Below the pieces are notes generated by a model. It saw nothing but the letters and a program-made list of their open reading frames with translations. It had not been told where the DNA came from and made no database searches. From Boothiomyces macroporosus (Eukaryota; Chytridiomycota; Chytridiomycetes; Rhizophydiales; Terramycetaceae): a DNA stretch of 64,000 bases. Of the stretch, positions 1-8,839 are shown piece by piece. The stretch lies in assembly GCA_027604185.1 (NCBI GenBank), contig JADGKB010000054.1, forward strand, positions 1-64,000. The letters are read 5' to 3'. Both the position numbers and the translations under genes were made by a program. How positions within the stretch are numbered: position 1 is the stretch's first letter; the number at the start of each line of letters is the position of its first letter.

Positions 1-51
1 CCGGTCTTCCGCGTGACAGGCGGAGATACTAACCACTATACTAACAAAGAA
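1..51 (-). tRNA. tRNA-Asp (anticodon GTC), 3' part outside the window
   Basis: Read on the minus strand, the first 51 bases give the acceptor 5' strand TTCTTTG, a D arm containing AGTGGTTAGTAT, and an anticodon stem-loop TCCGC-CTGTCAC-GCGGA with anticodon GTC, followed by the start of the variable region and T stem. This matches the eukaryotic tRNA-Asp consensus closely. The T loop and 3' acceptor strand lie beyond the window edge. There is no intron after the anticodon. It sits about 60 bp upstream of, and divergent from, the PAQR gene. Confidence 0.9.
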
Positions 52-112
52 CTTGAAAAAGAAATCCCAGTTTGATCCCCAACCATTCAAAAATAGTTTC
101 CACTATTGTTCA

Positions 113-1230
113 ATGGCAGAGATCCGTATTCGATCCAGACAATCTTCAAAAGACCCATCCACAAAACTACGAGTGGTAAACACGTCCAAAATCCAGCATG
201 TGGGCGAACCTCTCCTCCAACCAAATCTACCACCAAAACAGCAACTGCAAGTGTTTTCTACATTTGCTGATTATAAAATATTTGAAAACGATTATAGGAA
301 TTCTATAAATATTTACACTACTACAATAAAACACGCTCCTGTTTGGTCCGCTGACAATGAGTATATTCTTACTGGATATAGAAGACAAACCAACTCATGG
401 AGAGGTTGCTTACTATCATTATTATATCTTCATAATGAATCTGGAAATGTTTATACACATTTATTAGGAGCACTCTCCTTGATTCCATTAATGTACTATA
501 CTTTTTTTATTGGAATGAATGGATTTCAGACAAATACAATATATGATTACTTTAGTATCATGTCATTTTTTATCGGATCTTTTGGTTGTTTGGGTTGCTC
601 CACTATATTTCATTTATCAACTTGCCATTCGCGAAGGATTTCAGTCACTTGTAACAAAGCAGACTATGCAGGCATAGTATTTTTAGGAGTGTAAGTATTG
701 CTAAATTAGTGGGCAGTATGTGCCATCTCTATATTATGGGTTTTATTGCGATACTTTTTACAAGCCTTTGTATTTGATTTGCTCGATTCTTATAGGAGCA
801 TTAACAGTAAAAATGTCTGATGTAGATGTATATAACTTTGGGACACAAGTATGAAACTGCTCAGTATAAATGGTTGCGCACCTGTGTGTTTACCTTGTCT
901 GGAGCAACAGGCACAATTCCATTACTGCATCATGTCTACAGATACGGCCTTACAATGTCTGCAAAATCTTACTCGTTTGAATATTTATTAGTGATGTGGA
1001 GTCTATACTTGATAGGAGTGGTGTTTTATATGCTGAGAATCCCTGAACGTTGGATTCCAACAAAATTTGATATTATTGGCAGCTCACATCAAATCTGGCA
1101 CCTGTTTGTATATTCCGCCGTGATTGTAAATTATGTTGGAATATATCAAATGTATCACTGGTGGCATACTAATAACGCGCACTGTATTCACTCTGATCAA
1201 AAGATGATTAGTTGGTTCCAAAGGCCGTGA
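113..1230 (+). CDS. PAQR / adiponectin-receptor (hemolysin III) family membrane protein
   Basis: Three exons (113-690, 710-806, 826-1230) give a 359-residue protein. Both introns are 19 nt (691-709 GTAAGTATTGCTAAATTAG; 807-825); removing them restores the continuous family sequence DYAGIVFLGVGQYVPSLYYG and then GALTMYITLGHKYETAQ. A roughly 100-residue hydrophilic N-terminus is followed by the PAQR seven-helix core. GNVYTHLLGAL and IFHLSTCHS form the N-terminal conserved motifs, and SSHQIWHLF near the end carries the H-x3-H zinc ligands. The family includes yeast IZH proteins and adiponectin receptors, thought to act as membrane hydrolases linked to sphingolipid and zinc homeostasis. ATG 113 is the first in-frame ATG; the frame is open upstream only to a TTG. 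The ligand and cell location cannot be told from sequence. Confidence 0.9.
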
Positions 1231-1775
1231 ATAAACTAGAATGCTGTCTATGCTTTTATTTACAGGAACCATGGTGTACTTGGAGTACTTTAGCACCTTC
1301 AGTCTGAGATTCATTTGTAATCCAGCATGTTTGTAAAGATACACTCTCTTACAAGGGATTGGAGAGCTAAGGCTTCATTTTGTCGTTACAAATAGTAATT
1401 TCAAGCTTTTATAGACCTTTCATTATTGGTACGGACTCGGATTACTTGGTTTATAACTACACTTGTCATTAAATATTGATCCGAGAATAATTTGTCCCAG
1501 ATTGACCGAATTGATTTTTACCGTTTACCATTTCCCCGAAAAAGCATTGCTTTTAAAAAAGCATTTTGAACACAGAAATTCCTGGTTTTTGAATACCGCA
1601 GTCAAGCACTGACATAAGGGTTTAATGCAAGCATTCGAAATGTATTTTTGGTGGATCACATCTTTCGTCACAATTTAGGGATAGTATATATTCATTAATT
1701 CAAAACAAATGCAATAAATGTGAGCAATGTCTGGTAATATCAATCGAGTGATTGGGAAAGATGGTTTATTCTAGT
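1231..1775. other. Intergenic gap between convergent PAQR and GST genes
   Basis: About 545 bp of AT-rich sequence holding the 3' ends of two convergent genes. I see no ORF with coding character, no tRNA arms and no repeat. It probably contains both 3' UTRs. Confidence 0.5.
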
Positions 1776-2411
1776 TTAAAACTTGTTCATTTCAGCATGG
1801 GCTTCCTTGACAAAGTCCAATTCTGAAATACCTTTAAAATATCGTTCGACTTCTGGATACTCTGACAAGTCAACGCCGACGTACTTTGACCAAGAGAGTA
1901 CAATGTACAAGTAGGCATCAGCAACAGTAAAAGAATCACCAACAATGTATTTTTTCCCAGCCAATTCGACCCTGTTCAAATAATCGAGCTTGGTTGCAAT
2001 CTTGGCTAGAGTCCACTTTTTGACTTCATCACTAAGAGCTGGGTTGAACAACGGACCATAAGAAGAGTGGACTTCCGATGAAATGTATGAAAGCTTTGAT
2101 TGCAACAAGTATCTTGCATTTGTTCCATTTGCTGGTGCCAAAGCCCCAGATGGTGCAAGATCAGCAATCTTTTGCAAAACAGCAGCATTTTCATTCAAAA
2201 CTGTGCCATCTTCCAATACCAAAGTTGGAACATTTCCCTTTGGATTTACTTTATAGTAGTCAGTGTCTTTTAAAGCACCAGATTTCACTTTGTGTTCTCT
2301 GATATCGACGAGATTAGGAACGACTTTGTCCCCAATTAACCCAGCCTTCTTTGCAGAAATATAAGATGCAGCGCCGCAAGAGGTAGCAGTAAAGTAGAGT
2401 TGATACGACAT
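1776..2411 (-). CDS. Glutathione S-transferase, beta-class (GstA-like)
   Basis: An intronless 211-residue protein. The N-terminal thioredoxin-like half has FTATSCGAASYI, where Cys12 is at the place of the beta-class catalytic cysteine (Cys10 of bacterial GstA, context GACSLAPHI). The cis-proline glutathione loop follows (NPKGNVPTLVLEDG), then NENAAVLQKIADL. The all-helical C-terminal half shows the GST N-capping motif in GDSFTVADAYL. It conjugates glutathione to electrophiles or reduces peroxides, presumably in the cytosol. Beta-class GSTs are mainly bacterial, with scattered fungal members, and this gene lacks introns in an intron-rich region, so an old bacterial origin is possible but unproven. 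Upstream there is a TATA-like box and a CGG-N4-CCG palindrome. Confidence 0.9.
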   Translation of the reverse strand: MSYQLYFTATSCGAASYISAKKAGLIGDKVVPNLVDIREHKVKSGALKDTDYYKVNPKGNVPTLVLEDGTVLNENAAVLQKIADLAPSGALAPANGTNARYLLQSKLSYISSEVHSSYGPLFNPALSDEVKKWTLAKIATKLDYLNRVELAGKKYIVGDSFTVADAYLYIVLSWSKYVGVDLSEYPEVERYFKGISELDFVKEAHAEMNKF

Positions 2412-2506
2412 TTGAATTTGATGATGCCTATGTGCGATATTATTTTATTTATAGTTTAGGCGGAAAATATCTTTTCTATTTTTCCATATTGATAGGTCGG
2501 TTATTG

Positions 2507-2518
2507 ACGGATATCCGT
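2507..2518. promoter_or_regulatory. 12-bp perfect palindrome CGG-N4-CCG upstream of the GST gene
   Basis: ACGGATATCCGT is a perfect inverted repeat about 100 bp upstream of the GST start codon, with a TATA-like TATAAA (minus strand) between them at 2448-2453. Inverted CGG triplets with a short spacer are the classic half-site arrangement for fungal Zn2Cys6 dimeric regulators. Binding here is inference; a single 12-bp palindrome can occur by chance. Confidence 0.3.
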
Positions 2519-2808
2519 GAGTGCAGCAATGAATATATCCAACTTAATGGAGCGTTAACTTTAAAGCATTACGACCTGAATCTTGATTATTACTATTGGT
2601 CTATCTAAATTTTTAGTTATGACAAAACCTTTGTAACTGATGGGAAACTTCAACATCATTGATACTATAGTTGTATACATGTAAGTTTGAGATTGAAAAG
2701 CAAGTACTTGACCAAAAAGCTTATTTCTATTTTAATCTTCAGTCATACGCGTCAAGATAACATGGTATTTTAAATAATTAAGCACATTTATTAACAATAA
2801 TTGTTGGT

Positions 2809-2940
2809 CTATTGTTGGTTTGGTAATCCATAGCAGATTTGACTGGAAGTATCTGGATGGCATTCAATAACGTCTCCTCTGGGAACAGGTGTGGCCATGG
2901 ACAAGGTAACAAGAACAAGAGCAAAGAGAGATTTAAACAT
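2809..2940 (-). CDS. Micro secreted peptide, C-x8-C 'SSQIC' family, copy 1
   Basis: A 43-codon gene, too short for usual ORF cut-offs. It has a start MFKSLFALVLVTLSMA typical of a signal peptide with a small-residue cleavage site, then a mature part beginning TPVPRGD. The core is CHPDTSSQIC followed by YGLPNQQ and stop. It contains exactly two cysteines with eight residues between them, presumably one disulfide loop. It is identified by comparison with six further copies at 7.2-9.8 kb that share signal peptide, AP-type cleavage region, loop length and SSQIC[WY]. A TATA box lies 32 bp upstream of the ATG. Function unknown; secretion and disulfide formation are inferred. Confidence 0.75.
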   Translation of the reverse strand: MFKSLFALVLVTLSMATPVPRGDVIECHPDTSSQICYGLPNQQ

Positions 2941-2971
2941 TAGTAGATAGTTTCAATTACTACCATGTCAT

Positions 2972-2977
2972 TTTATA
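2972..2977 (-). promoter_or_regulatory. TATA box of peptide gene copy 1
   Basis: Minus-strand GGATATAAAA lies 32 bp upstream of the start codon. The same element is found 27-52 bp upstream of copies 3, 5 and 7. Confidence 0.45.
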
Positions 2978-3269
2978 TCCTAATTACCGAAATCCAATTG
3001 CGGATCTCTGTATCCCATTAAAAAAGCAACGACCGCACCAATAAAAAGCGGTGTCCTGTGTCCAGAAAATAAAAGCGATTCGAACACAAAAACAGTGAAC
3101 CAGTACGTCTAGGGTTTAGCGGTAAAGGTTTAATCAAACTCTTAGCCTTCAAAACTTGCGGTACGTAGCTTCACCAAACACCCCCAGAATAGATATCAAG
3201 AAACTTAATAGAGTATAATGAATCGCCTCCTAAAAAGATGGCATGTTAAAAAATCCAGGCTTTATTTTC

Positions 3270-4616
3270 TTACTTGTTTTTTTCATTGTCATCTACTTGA
3301 CTTACCCAATCTTGACAAGAGAATATCGAAGCAGACTCTGGGTTAATCTTTCGAGTTTCTGGGAATACTTTGCTGCTCTCTTCATCTTCTTTTGAATATT
3401 CAGCAAACTTTTTTTCAATCGACAATTGTTCATTCTTGAATAAAGTATTTTTCACCAGTGGCTTTTGGACATTTTTGTCTTGTTTTTGAAGGTTTGGAGT
3501 TGTATGCTCATTCGGCAAGATGAATGTTGGGCTCTTTACTGTATTTCCCTTTTCCACTGCGTGTCTCCTTGCCACTGGACTATTGCTGAAACTATTAGAC
3601 TCGCGCGTGTTGGCATGTAAAGAAGGACTCAAGTAATTCGATTGTCTTTCAAGCTGCTCTAATTCGTTTAGTTTTCTATTGGATCCAGTTAATGCACTGA
3701 GCGAAGTAAATGAAGTTGAATGAACAGATGGATGCAAATAACCTTCTCGAGTGTCACTAGATCCCCTGCTGGGCTTTTCTACATTTGCTGAAAGGACAAT
3801 AGATGGCATCAATACTGATTTCCTTTCATATTCACCTTTTATTTGTTCAGCAGTAAGAGTGCTATTTGACATTTTGGCTGCTGAATCAGTTACCTTTTTG
3901 GTCGAATCAATTGAATATATAATTGCAACTGCCATGGCAAAAGTTGGAAATGCGATGTATATCGAGTAATAGAATTGAGGGTTTTCCACAGGTTGAAAGC
4001 TGAAAACAGCATAGACCAAATTAGCAAGAATGAGTCCAACATACAACCAACTTTCTAGGTCCAGCAAAGAGCAGAACGTATTCAATACATTTCCCTCTCT
4101 ACTATTTGCGTAGATTAGATATTCCACGAAAACGGAAATTTCTGCAAATAGAGTTGTGAAAATGTCAAAATACAGTGCAAACGGATCAAGCCCACTGGTA
4201 CATGGGCCATATTCGTCAAAGATATCCAATTCTTCCGAATTTACCATGTATACGGTTACAATGCATGATCCTAGTTTCAAAAATACCGCTCCAACCAGCA
4301 AGCATGACCCAAACTTGCTCGATTTTGCAATCTGTGCTACCTTTTTTACTTGCCCTAAAACATAAACCATCATTCCGCATCCGAAACAAACATAAGTCAG
4401 CTTTCTACCGAGAGTGCATTCAAACGAGAGCCCAAAAGAATCAGAAAACAGGATACAACAGCTATAGCCAAGAATATAAAAGAGAAGCGACCCAGCATTG
4501 TATATGCGCTGTCTTTTAGGAATGAAATGCCATCGGAAACCAACGTACATTACAACTACATACAAGTAAACCAAAATCAAAGAATAAACATAAAAGTTTC
4601 CAGGACCTAGAATCAT
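3270..4616 (-). CDS. Seven-helix integral membrane protein of unknown family
   Basis: An intronless protein of 448 residues. The first ~235 residues contain about seven hydrophobic segments (for example YSLILVYLYVVVMYVGF, SLLFYILGYSCCILF, WLYVGLILANLVYAVF and YIAFPTFAMAVAIIYSI), with a topology like a 7TM receptor or transporter. Residues ~240-448 are hydrophilic, Ser/Asn/Lys-rich and probably disordered, with many S/T-P and RxxS sites, resembling a phosphorylated cytoplasmic tail. I recognise no family signature, so GPCR-like is only a topology statement. It lies within the span of the SSQIC peptide genes, which makes it a speculative receptor candidate. Confidence 0.75.
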   Translation of the reverse strand: MILGPGNFYVYSLILVYLYVVVMYVGFRWHFIPKRQRIYNAGSLLFYILGYSCCILFSDSFGLSFECTLGRKLTYVCFGCGMMVYVLGQVKKVAQIAKSSKFGSCLLVGAVFLKLGSCIVTVYMVNSEELDIFDEYGPCTSGLDPFALYFDIFTTLFAEISVFVEYLIYANSREGNVLNTFCSLLDLESWLYVGLILANLVYAVFSFQPVENPQFYYSIYIAFPTFAMAVAIIYSIDSTKKVTDSAAKMSNSTLTAEQIKGEYERKSVLMPSIVLSANVEKPSRGSSDTREGYLHPSVHSTSFTSLSALTGSNRKLNELEQLERQSNYLSPSLHANTRESNSFSNSPVARRHAVEKGNTVKSPTFILPNEHTTPNLQKQDKNVQKPLVKNTLFKNEQLSIEKKFAEYSKEDEESSKVFPETRKINPESASIFSCQDWVSQVDDNEKNK

Positions 4617-4726
4617 TGCAATGCTAAATTTTCAAGAATCGCAGCTTTAAGAAGGATAATGTAAATATTTACGTTTGACGTAAACAATTAATCTGGTTCC
4701 ATTGTTTTGCAACAATCGAATTGATT

Positions 4727-5830
4727 TTATTTGCCAAACATGTAATTGAGCCAACGAAAGAAAAAGTCTTTTAGCGATAGCTGTTTTTCAAGCTTCAATT
4801 CAATAGGAATGTCAGTAGATTTAGCCAAAATATTGTGGAAATGGACATAATCATTTTCGTAATTCTAGGTTAGTGGAAAATACTTGATGATTGCGAATGA
4901 GGACAAAGCCAGTATTCTTCTTTGGGTTTACCCTGATTATGCTCTTAAAACCAATAGTTTCGCCTTGGACAGAATACAAGTCATTTTCATGGTGCCAACC
5001 AAATATTTCCGGTTTGGTACTCTTTAGATTGATGGAAGTCAAAGGGCTAAGCAGACTATCCCACTCTTCGTTTACACATTTACAAAATTGGATCAAGAAT
5101 AATGCCAGATCTTTTGAAGTAGTCCAGAGCCCTTTTACTGCTGGAGGATAGCTTGCATATGGATATACTCTCTTTTTGAAATAAATGGGGTTGCAATACC
5201 AGATATGACCGACAGACAAATTACCAGTGGTTTCAAAAGAGGAATTATCCATTCCACATGGTCCCAGAATCTGTTCGTACATTATTTGATGAAAAGGTTT
5301 TTTAGCGACAGTTTCCATAATATGCTGTAATATAACATACCCTATATTATCGACATTCTACCAGCTTCATTGTATCTGTACTTTCCAACTGATTTAATCA
5401 AAATATCCTTTTTCATTGACTTGCCCAACAGCAATTCCTGAATAGAAGGCAGCTTTTGATTAGCCGAATATCCCTGAAAATACTGGTATTCGATATCAAC
5501 TAAGTGATTTACTAGTTTCCTAATGGTAACTTTTTCTTGAGATTCATTTCTAAATTGTAAATCAGCGATATATTGCAAGATATCTTGATCCAAATCCACT
5601 AGTCCTTGATCAACCAATCTTAAAATTGCCAGAGAAACCAATACCTGTGAGATTTCACCAACTTGAAATCTGGTATCTCTTGTCAATTTGGTTTTGGTAA
5701 AAAATGGCAAAAATGGTGCTTTGGAATAACCGAATGAGCTTTCAAATGATATCGTTCCGTTGGATACCGTAGAGCAAGTGATCCCAAATGGTTTTCCTCC
5801 ATATATCTTTTCCAGCTGTGTTTGCATCAT
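4727..5830 (-). CDS. Beta-lactamase-fold (class C / LACTB-like) protein with altered catalytic motifs
   Basis: Three exons (5830-5362, 5341-4884, 4864-4727) give 354 residues. The introns are 20 nt (5342-5361) and 19 nt (4865-4883, GTATTTTCCACTAACCTAG); splicing restores NEAGYVILQHIMETVAKKPF and then NHQNYENDYVHFHNIL. The fold is recognisable from ILRLVDQGLVDLDQDI, IRKLVNHLV and AGYVILQHIMETV. The serine-type active site is not conserved. The S-x-x-K region reads FQVGEISQV, with Glu59 at the nucleophile and Gln62 at the lysine; the Y-x-N region reads YNEAGY; the last HxGG-like motif reads VQGETIGF. It is probably a non-catalytic member of the family. There is no signal peptide. The reading frame is intact, so it is not a pseudogene. 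Confidence 0.82.
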
Positions 5831-5843
5831 AAAAAGTAAAAAT

Positions 5844-6257
5844 TTAAACTTTTGTATTTAAAGAGTTGATTGCAGAGTCAATATCGACCCAGGGATTCAC
5901 CAAATACCAGTTTTGAAATAGAGCAGATTTAATGGTGCTTGTAAATGGCTTTCCGATTACATGTAAATGCAAATGAGGAACAAACACAAACGGAGGGACA
6001 TGGAATCCAACAACCTGATCTTGTTTAAGGATATTCTGATCATTCAACAGCCTGTCTGCAATTTCCTTCATTCTGGAAAGCATATCAGAGTGACTGTTGT
6101 TTAATTCGCTGATATTGCCCAAGTGAGTCTTTGGAATCAAGAGAAAGTGAACCGATGCTGCAGGACTGATATCTTTAAAGGCAACAAACTGGCCGTCATT
6201 GTACAGAATTATATTTGAATCATTCTTTTCCACGATATCACAAAATACGCAAGACAT
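5844..6257 (-). CDS. HIT-family nucleotide hydrolase (HINT3-like), copy 1
   Basis: A 137-residue protein counted from MSCVFCDIV. The frame is open to an upstream start at 6401, which would add 48 residues. The N-terminal CxxC (CVFCDIV), the strand LYNDGQFVAFKDISPAA, LLIPKTHLGNI, and the histidine triad PHLHLHVIGKPF near residues 105-115 identify the HIT fold. The family hydrolyses or transfers AMP from adenylated substrates. The short start matches known HINT3-like lengths. It is arranged divergently with a second HIT gene at 6452; the two proteins align throughout, indicating a local inverted duplication. Confidence 0.88.
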   Translation of the reverse strand: MSCVFCDIVEKNDSNIILYNDGQFVAFKDISPAASVHFLLIPKTHLGNISELNNSHSDMLSRMKEIADRLLNDQNILKQDQVVGFHVPPFVFVPHLHLHVIGKPFTSTIKSALFQNWYLVNPWVDIDSAINSLNTKV

Positions 6258-6451
6258 GAAAAAAGCAAGAACTCTCTCAATTGTGATTCGGAACCAGCGA
6301 ATTACCAGAGATTCAAACCCGACTAGTTGATAGGAGGTAACGATAAAACCAAGTGGAATAAGTCTCTCTAGGCAGTTGTCCTCTGTATCCCTTATTTGCA
6401 AAGAGCACCCTTGTTCAATTCTACCTACTGTTTTTTCAAACTAAAAATTGC

Positions 6452-7081
6452 ATGCGCTGGCTGGCGCTTTTCATTGTACTTGCAGCACTTTTACTTTCAC
6501 CAATTGTTCGGCACTACCTTTACGAATCAATAATTATTCTGGAAATCGTTTGTGTTAATCAGTTACTACATCCACAGTTAGACAAGTTGCTCAGTTGCAA
6601 AGATATTAGAATGACCACACCAAGCGACCAGTGCATATTTTGTGATATTATTAAAAATAATGGGCCAAACAAGATTATTTACAGCGACGAAGAATTTGTT
6701 GCTTTTGAAGACATAAATCCAGCTGCGAAATTGCATTACTTGCTTATTCCCAGAAGCCATATTGGTAATTATCTGTAATAAATAGGGTCAGTAAAACAAC
6801 TAGGACCTAATCATATTCCCATGCTACATAATATGACTCGAATAGCCAAGCAAATCACAAGTAATAATGTAGTATTGGGTTTCCATGTACCACCATTCAA
6901 TTCTATTGACCACCTTCATTTGCATATACTCGAAAAGCCCTTCAAGAATGTGTTTAGGTCATTGAAATACCCAACCTCGTGGGTTTGTAATTGGTTTGTT
7001 CCACTTGACAAATTGATTGCTTCGCTGGAAAGAGGAAAGCAGAAATATCATAATAATTTTACATGGGATTGGGATATTTAA
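6452..7081 (+). CDS. HIT-family nucleotide hydrolase (HINT3-like), copy 2
   Basis: Two exons (to 6764, and 6786-7081) separated by a 21-nt intron. Removing it gives PRSHIGSVKQLGPNHIPMLH, which matches copy 1. The HIT core starts at QCIFCDII and ends with DHLHLHILEKPF, the intact histidine triad. Two starts are possible. ATG 6452 gives 202 residues with a hydrophobic N-terminus (LALFIVLAALLLSPIV) that could anchor the protein. ATG 6611 gives a 149-residue soluble protein like copy 1. The coordinates use the longer frame; I cannot decide between them. The promoter is shared with the divergent copy 1. Confidence 0.85.
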
Positions 7082-7225
7082 TACATTTTTATATTTGAAT
7101 GTTTTTGTCAACACTGCAATCTTGAGCCGAATTCTATGAACACAAAAACAATGACAGGAAATTGATAGTGAGCCTCTTGCGGTAAACAATAATAAACTCA
7201 AAAGAGAAATTATTTATTTATTGAA

Positions 7226-7366
7226 CTACATGTCTCTTCCGTGAGACCAGCATATTTGATTGGAAGCTTCTACCAGGCAACCATGAGGATCACCGGTTTC
7301 CTTTGGTAGTGGTGCACTAGATACAGAAAGAAAAACTGCTGCAAGAGAAATGAATAATTTCAGCAT
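7226..7366 (-). CDS. Micro secreted peptide, SSQIC family, copy 2
   Basis: 46 residues. A signal peptide MLKLFISLAAVFLSVSSA is followed by PLPKETGDPHG and the loop CLVEASNQIC, then WSHGRDM. This is the only copy with SNQIC rather than SSQIC. It has two cysteines, eight residues apart. ATG 7366 is chosen because it gives a signal peptide like the other copies; an in-frame ATG at 7396 would add ten residues. No clear TATA box was found at the usual distance. Function unknown. Confidence 0.7.
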   Translation of the reverse strand: MLKLFISLAAVFLSVSSAPLPKETGDPHGCLVEASNQICWSHGRDM

Positions 7367-7562
7367 TTTATAATTGTACTTGGCAAGAAGTTTCATGTCT
7401 AAAAACGGACTGTCAATCAGTCTAGTTCCCGAAAAAGCACCGACTATTGACACGAATATTCTCCCAAAAGATTATGCTTGCAAAAACACATACCATGGTT
7501 TATGCTATATCCGGAATACCACATTTATAAAAACAAATCTAGTTTATTGAGCAATTAAATAG

Positions 7563-7703
7563 TTATTCATCTTTTCCATGATGCCAGCATATTTGGCTGG
7601 ATGTATCAGAGTAGCACTCTGGGGTATTACTTGGAGCTGGAGCAGGCACAGGTGCTGCACCAGATGTGATCACCAGAATAGCTGCAATGAGGATCTTGAA
7701 CAT
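7563..7703 (-). CDS. Micro secreted peptide, SSQIC family, copy 3
   Basis: 46 residues. The signal peptide MFKILIAAILVITSGA is followed by a Pro/Ala-rich spacer (APVPAPAPSNTPE), the loop CYSDTSSQIC and the tail WHHGKDE. The ending QICWHHG is shared with copy 5. A TATA box (minus-strand AATATAAATA) lies 27 bp upstream. Same orientation and layout as its neighbours; function unknown. Confidence 0.75.
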   Translation of the reverse strand: MFKILIAAILVITSGAAPVPAPAPSNTPECYSDTSSQICWHHGKDE

Positions 7704-7729
7704 TTCAAACTTGCAAAAAAGCAAGACTA

Positions 7730-7735
7730 TTTATA
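7730..7735 (-). promoter_or_regulatory. TATA box of peptide gene copy 3
   Basis: Minus-strand TATAAA 27 bp upstream of the start codon, in the same relative place as in copies 1 and 7. Confidence 0.4.
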
Positions 7736-8247
7736 TTAAAAGTTGCGATTGCGGCCAGTTGAGCAATGAACCAAAACAATGTAGGATTTTGATTTGGTGA
7801 ATATATGGAGTAGCAAATTCCGAATATATCCTTGCCTATCTATCTCATGCATGGTACTATCACAATCTTTTAGAATTTAAACGCTGGAATTTCTTTTGGT
7901 TTCTATATTTGGATCACCAAAGGAATCACAAAATTAAATTAAAAACGATTCAGTACAGCGCATACATATCCGCTTACCAAACTGACTAATTCAAGCCTGT
8001 GGAGAGGGAATAATGCTTTATCTAGCTCTAATTGTTCATGGAGTTACTTTATTATTGTCTACTTGAATCGTTCAACATAATGCGCACTTGCTCATTCTTG
8101 ATTCAGACGATATAATTCAAAAAGTATTCAAAGAACATTTACCTAATCCCCAAATTGAAGGGCCATTTTCTACAATACAGCGAAAAAATAATCAAATGAG
8201 TTCATCAGTACTACAAATTACAGGTTTATTCTATTCTATAAATACAA
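7736..8247. other. Gap between peptide copies 3 and 4
   Basis: About 510 bp. I searched both strands for an additional SSQIC peptide and found none. A plus-strand frame from 8088 is open for 97 codons, but it runs into copy 4 antisense and has no coding character. It presumably holds the promoter of copy 3 and the 3' end of copy 4. Confidence 0.4.
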
Positions 8248-8394
8248 TTATTCAAGTGGTGGGCCAACATAGCAGATTTGCGACGAAGAGTTTTGCTTAC
8301 AATCGGTTGTATCTCCCGGTTTGTTTGAATTTATTGGAGCCGAGAGCGCCAATCCAGCAAGTAATAGAAGCACTGATTTGATTGAGAACTGCAT
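8248..8394 (-). CDS. Micro secreted peptide, SSQIC family, copy 4
   Basis: 48 residues. The signal peptide MQFSIKSVLLLLAGLALSA is followed by PINSNKPGDTTD, the loop CKQNSSSQIC and the tail YVGPPLE. It shares loop length and SSQIC[WY] with the other copies but is the most divergent in start and tail. The frame is open upstream to 8457; ATG 8394 is preferred because the signal peptide begins there. Function unknown. Confidence 0.72.
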   Translation of the reverse strand: MQFSIKSVLLLLAGLALSAPINSNKPGDTTDCKQNSSSQICYVGPPLE

Positions 8395-8653
8395 TGCTTG
8401 TGCGTTATTTTTTCGCTCCTTAAAAGCTTCCCAGTTTATCGACGTGACTTGTGACAATTACGGGTTTCGTAAAAGGTAAATCGTGGTCCTTGTTTGGAAG
8501 TATCACACATCAATCAGGCATTCGTAATTGGAGAATGGTCATTACAGCATTGAATATGAATGGTTACTAGTGAACAAGATGGGTAAAAAACCACCCGAAA
8601 TGTGGTTTGAGTACGATATTTTAGTCTAATGAAAATATTCATATTAATTTATT

Positions 8654-8782
8654 TTAGTTTTGACCATGATGCCAGCATATCTGGCTAGATGTATCAGTGT
8701 GGCAAACATCATCTGGAAGGGTGATTGTTGGGAGAGCTGTAGACAATAGGGCAAGGGCAAGAGAAACAAGTACTTTAAACAT
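8654..8782 (-). CDS. Micro secreted peptide, SSQIC family, copy 5
   Basis: 42 residues. The signal peptide MFKVLVSLALALLSTA is followed by LPTITLPDDV, the loop CHTDTSSQIC and the tail WHHGQN. The nucleotide sequence around the loop and tail is close to copy 3, suggesting a fairly recent duplication. A TATA box (minus-strand GGTATAAATA) lies 52 bp upstream. Function unknown. Confidence 0.75.
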   Translation of the reverse strand: MFKVLVSLALALLSTALPTITLPDDVCHTDTSSQICWHHGQN

Positions 8783-8833
8783 AAGAATATTAGAGTATTA
8801 ATTTATAACTATTCGAATGAGAATACAGTGATA

Positions 8834-8839
8834 TTTATA
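8834..8839 (-). promoter_or_regulatory. TATA box of peptide gene copy 5
   Basis: Minus-strand GGTATAAAT, shared almost exactly with the element upstream of copy 7. Confidence 0.4.

Noticed and set aside
5318..5362. Apparent frameshift in the beta-lactamase-fold gene
   Set aside because: A 20-nt intron GTAGAATGTCGATAATATAG explains it exactly and restores NEAGYVIL.
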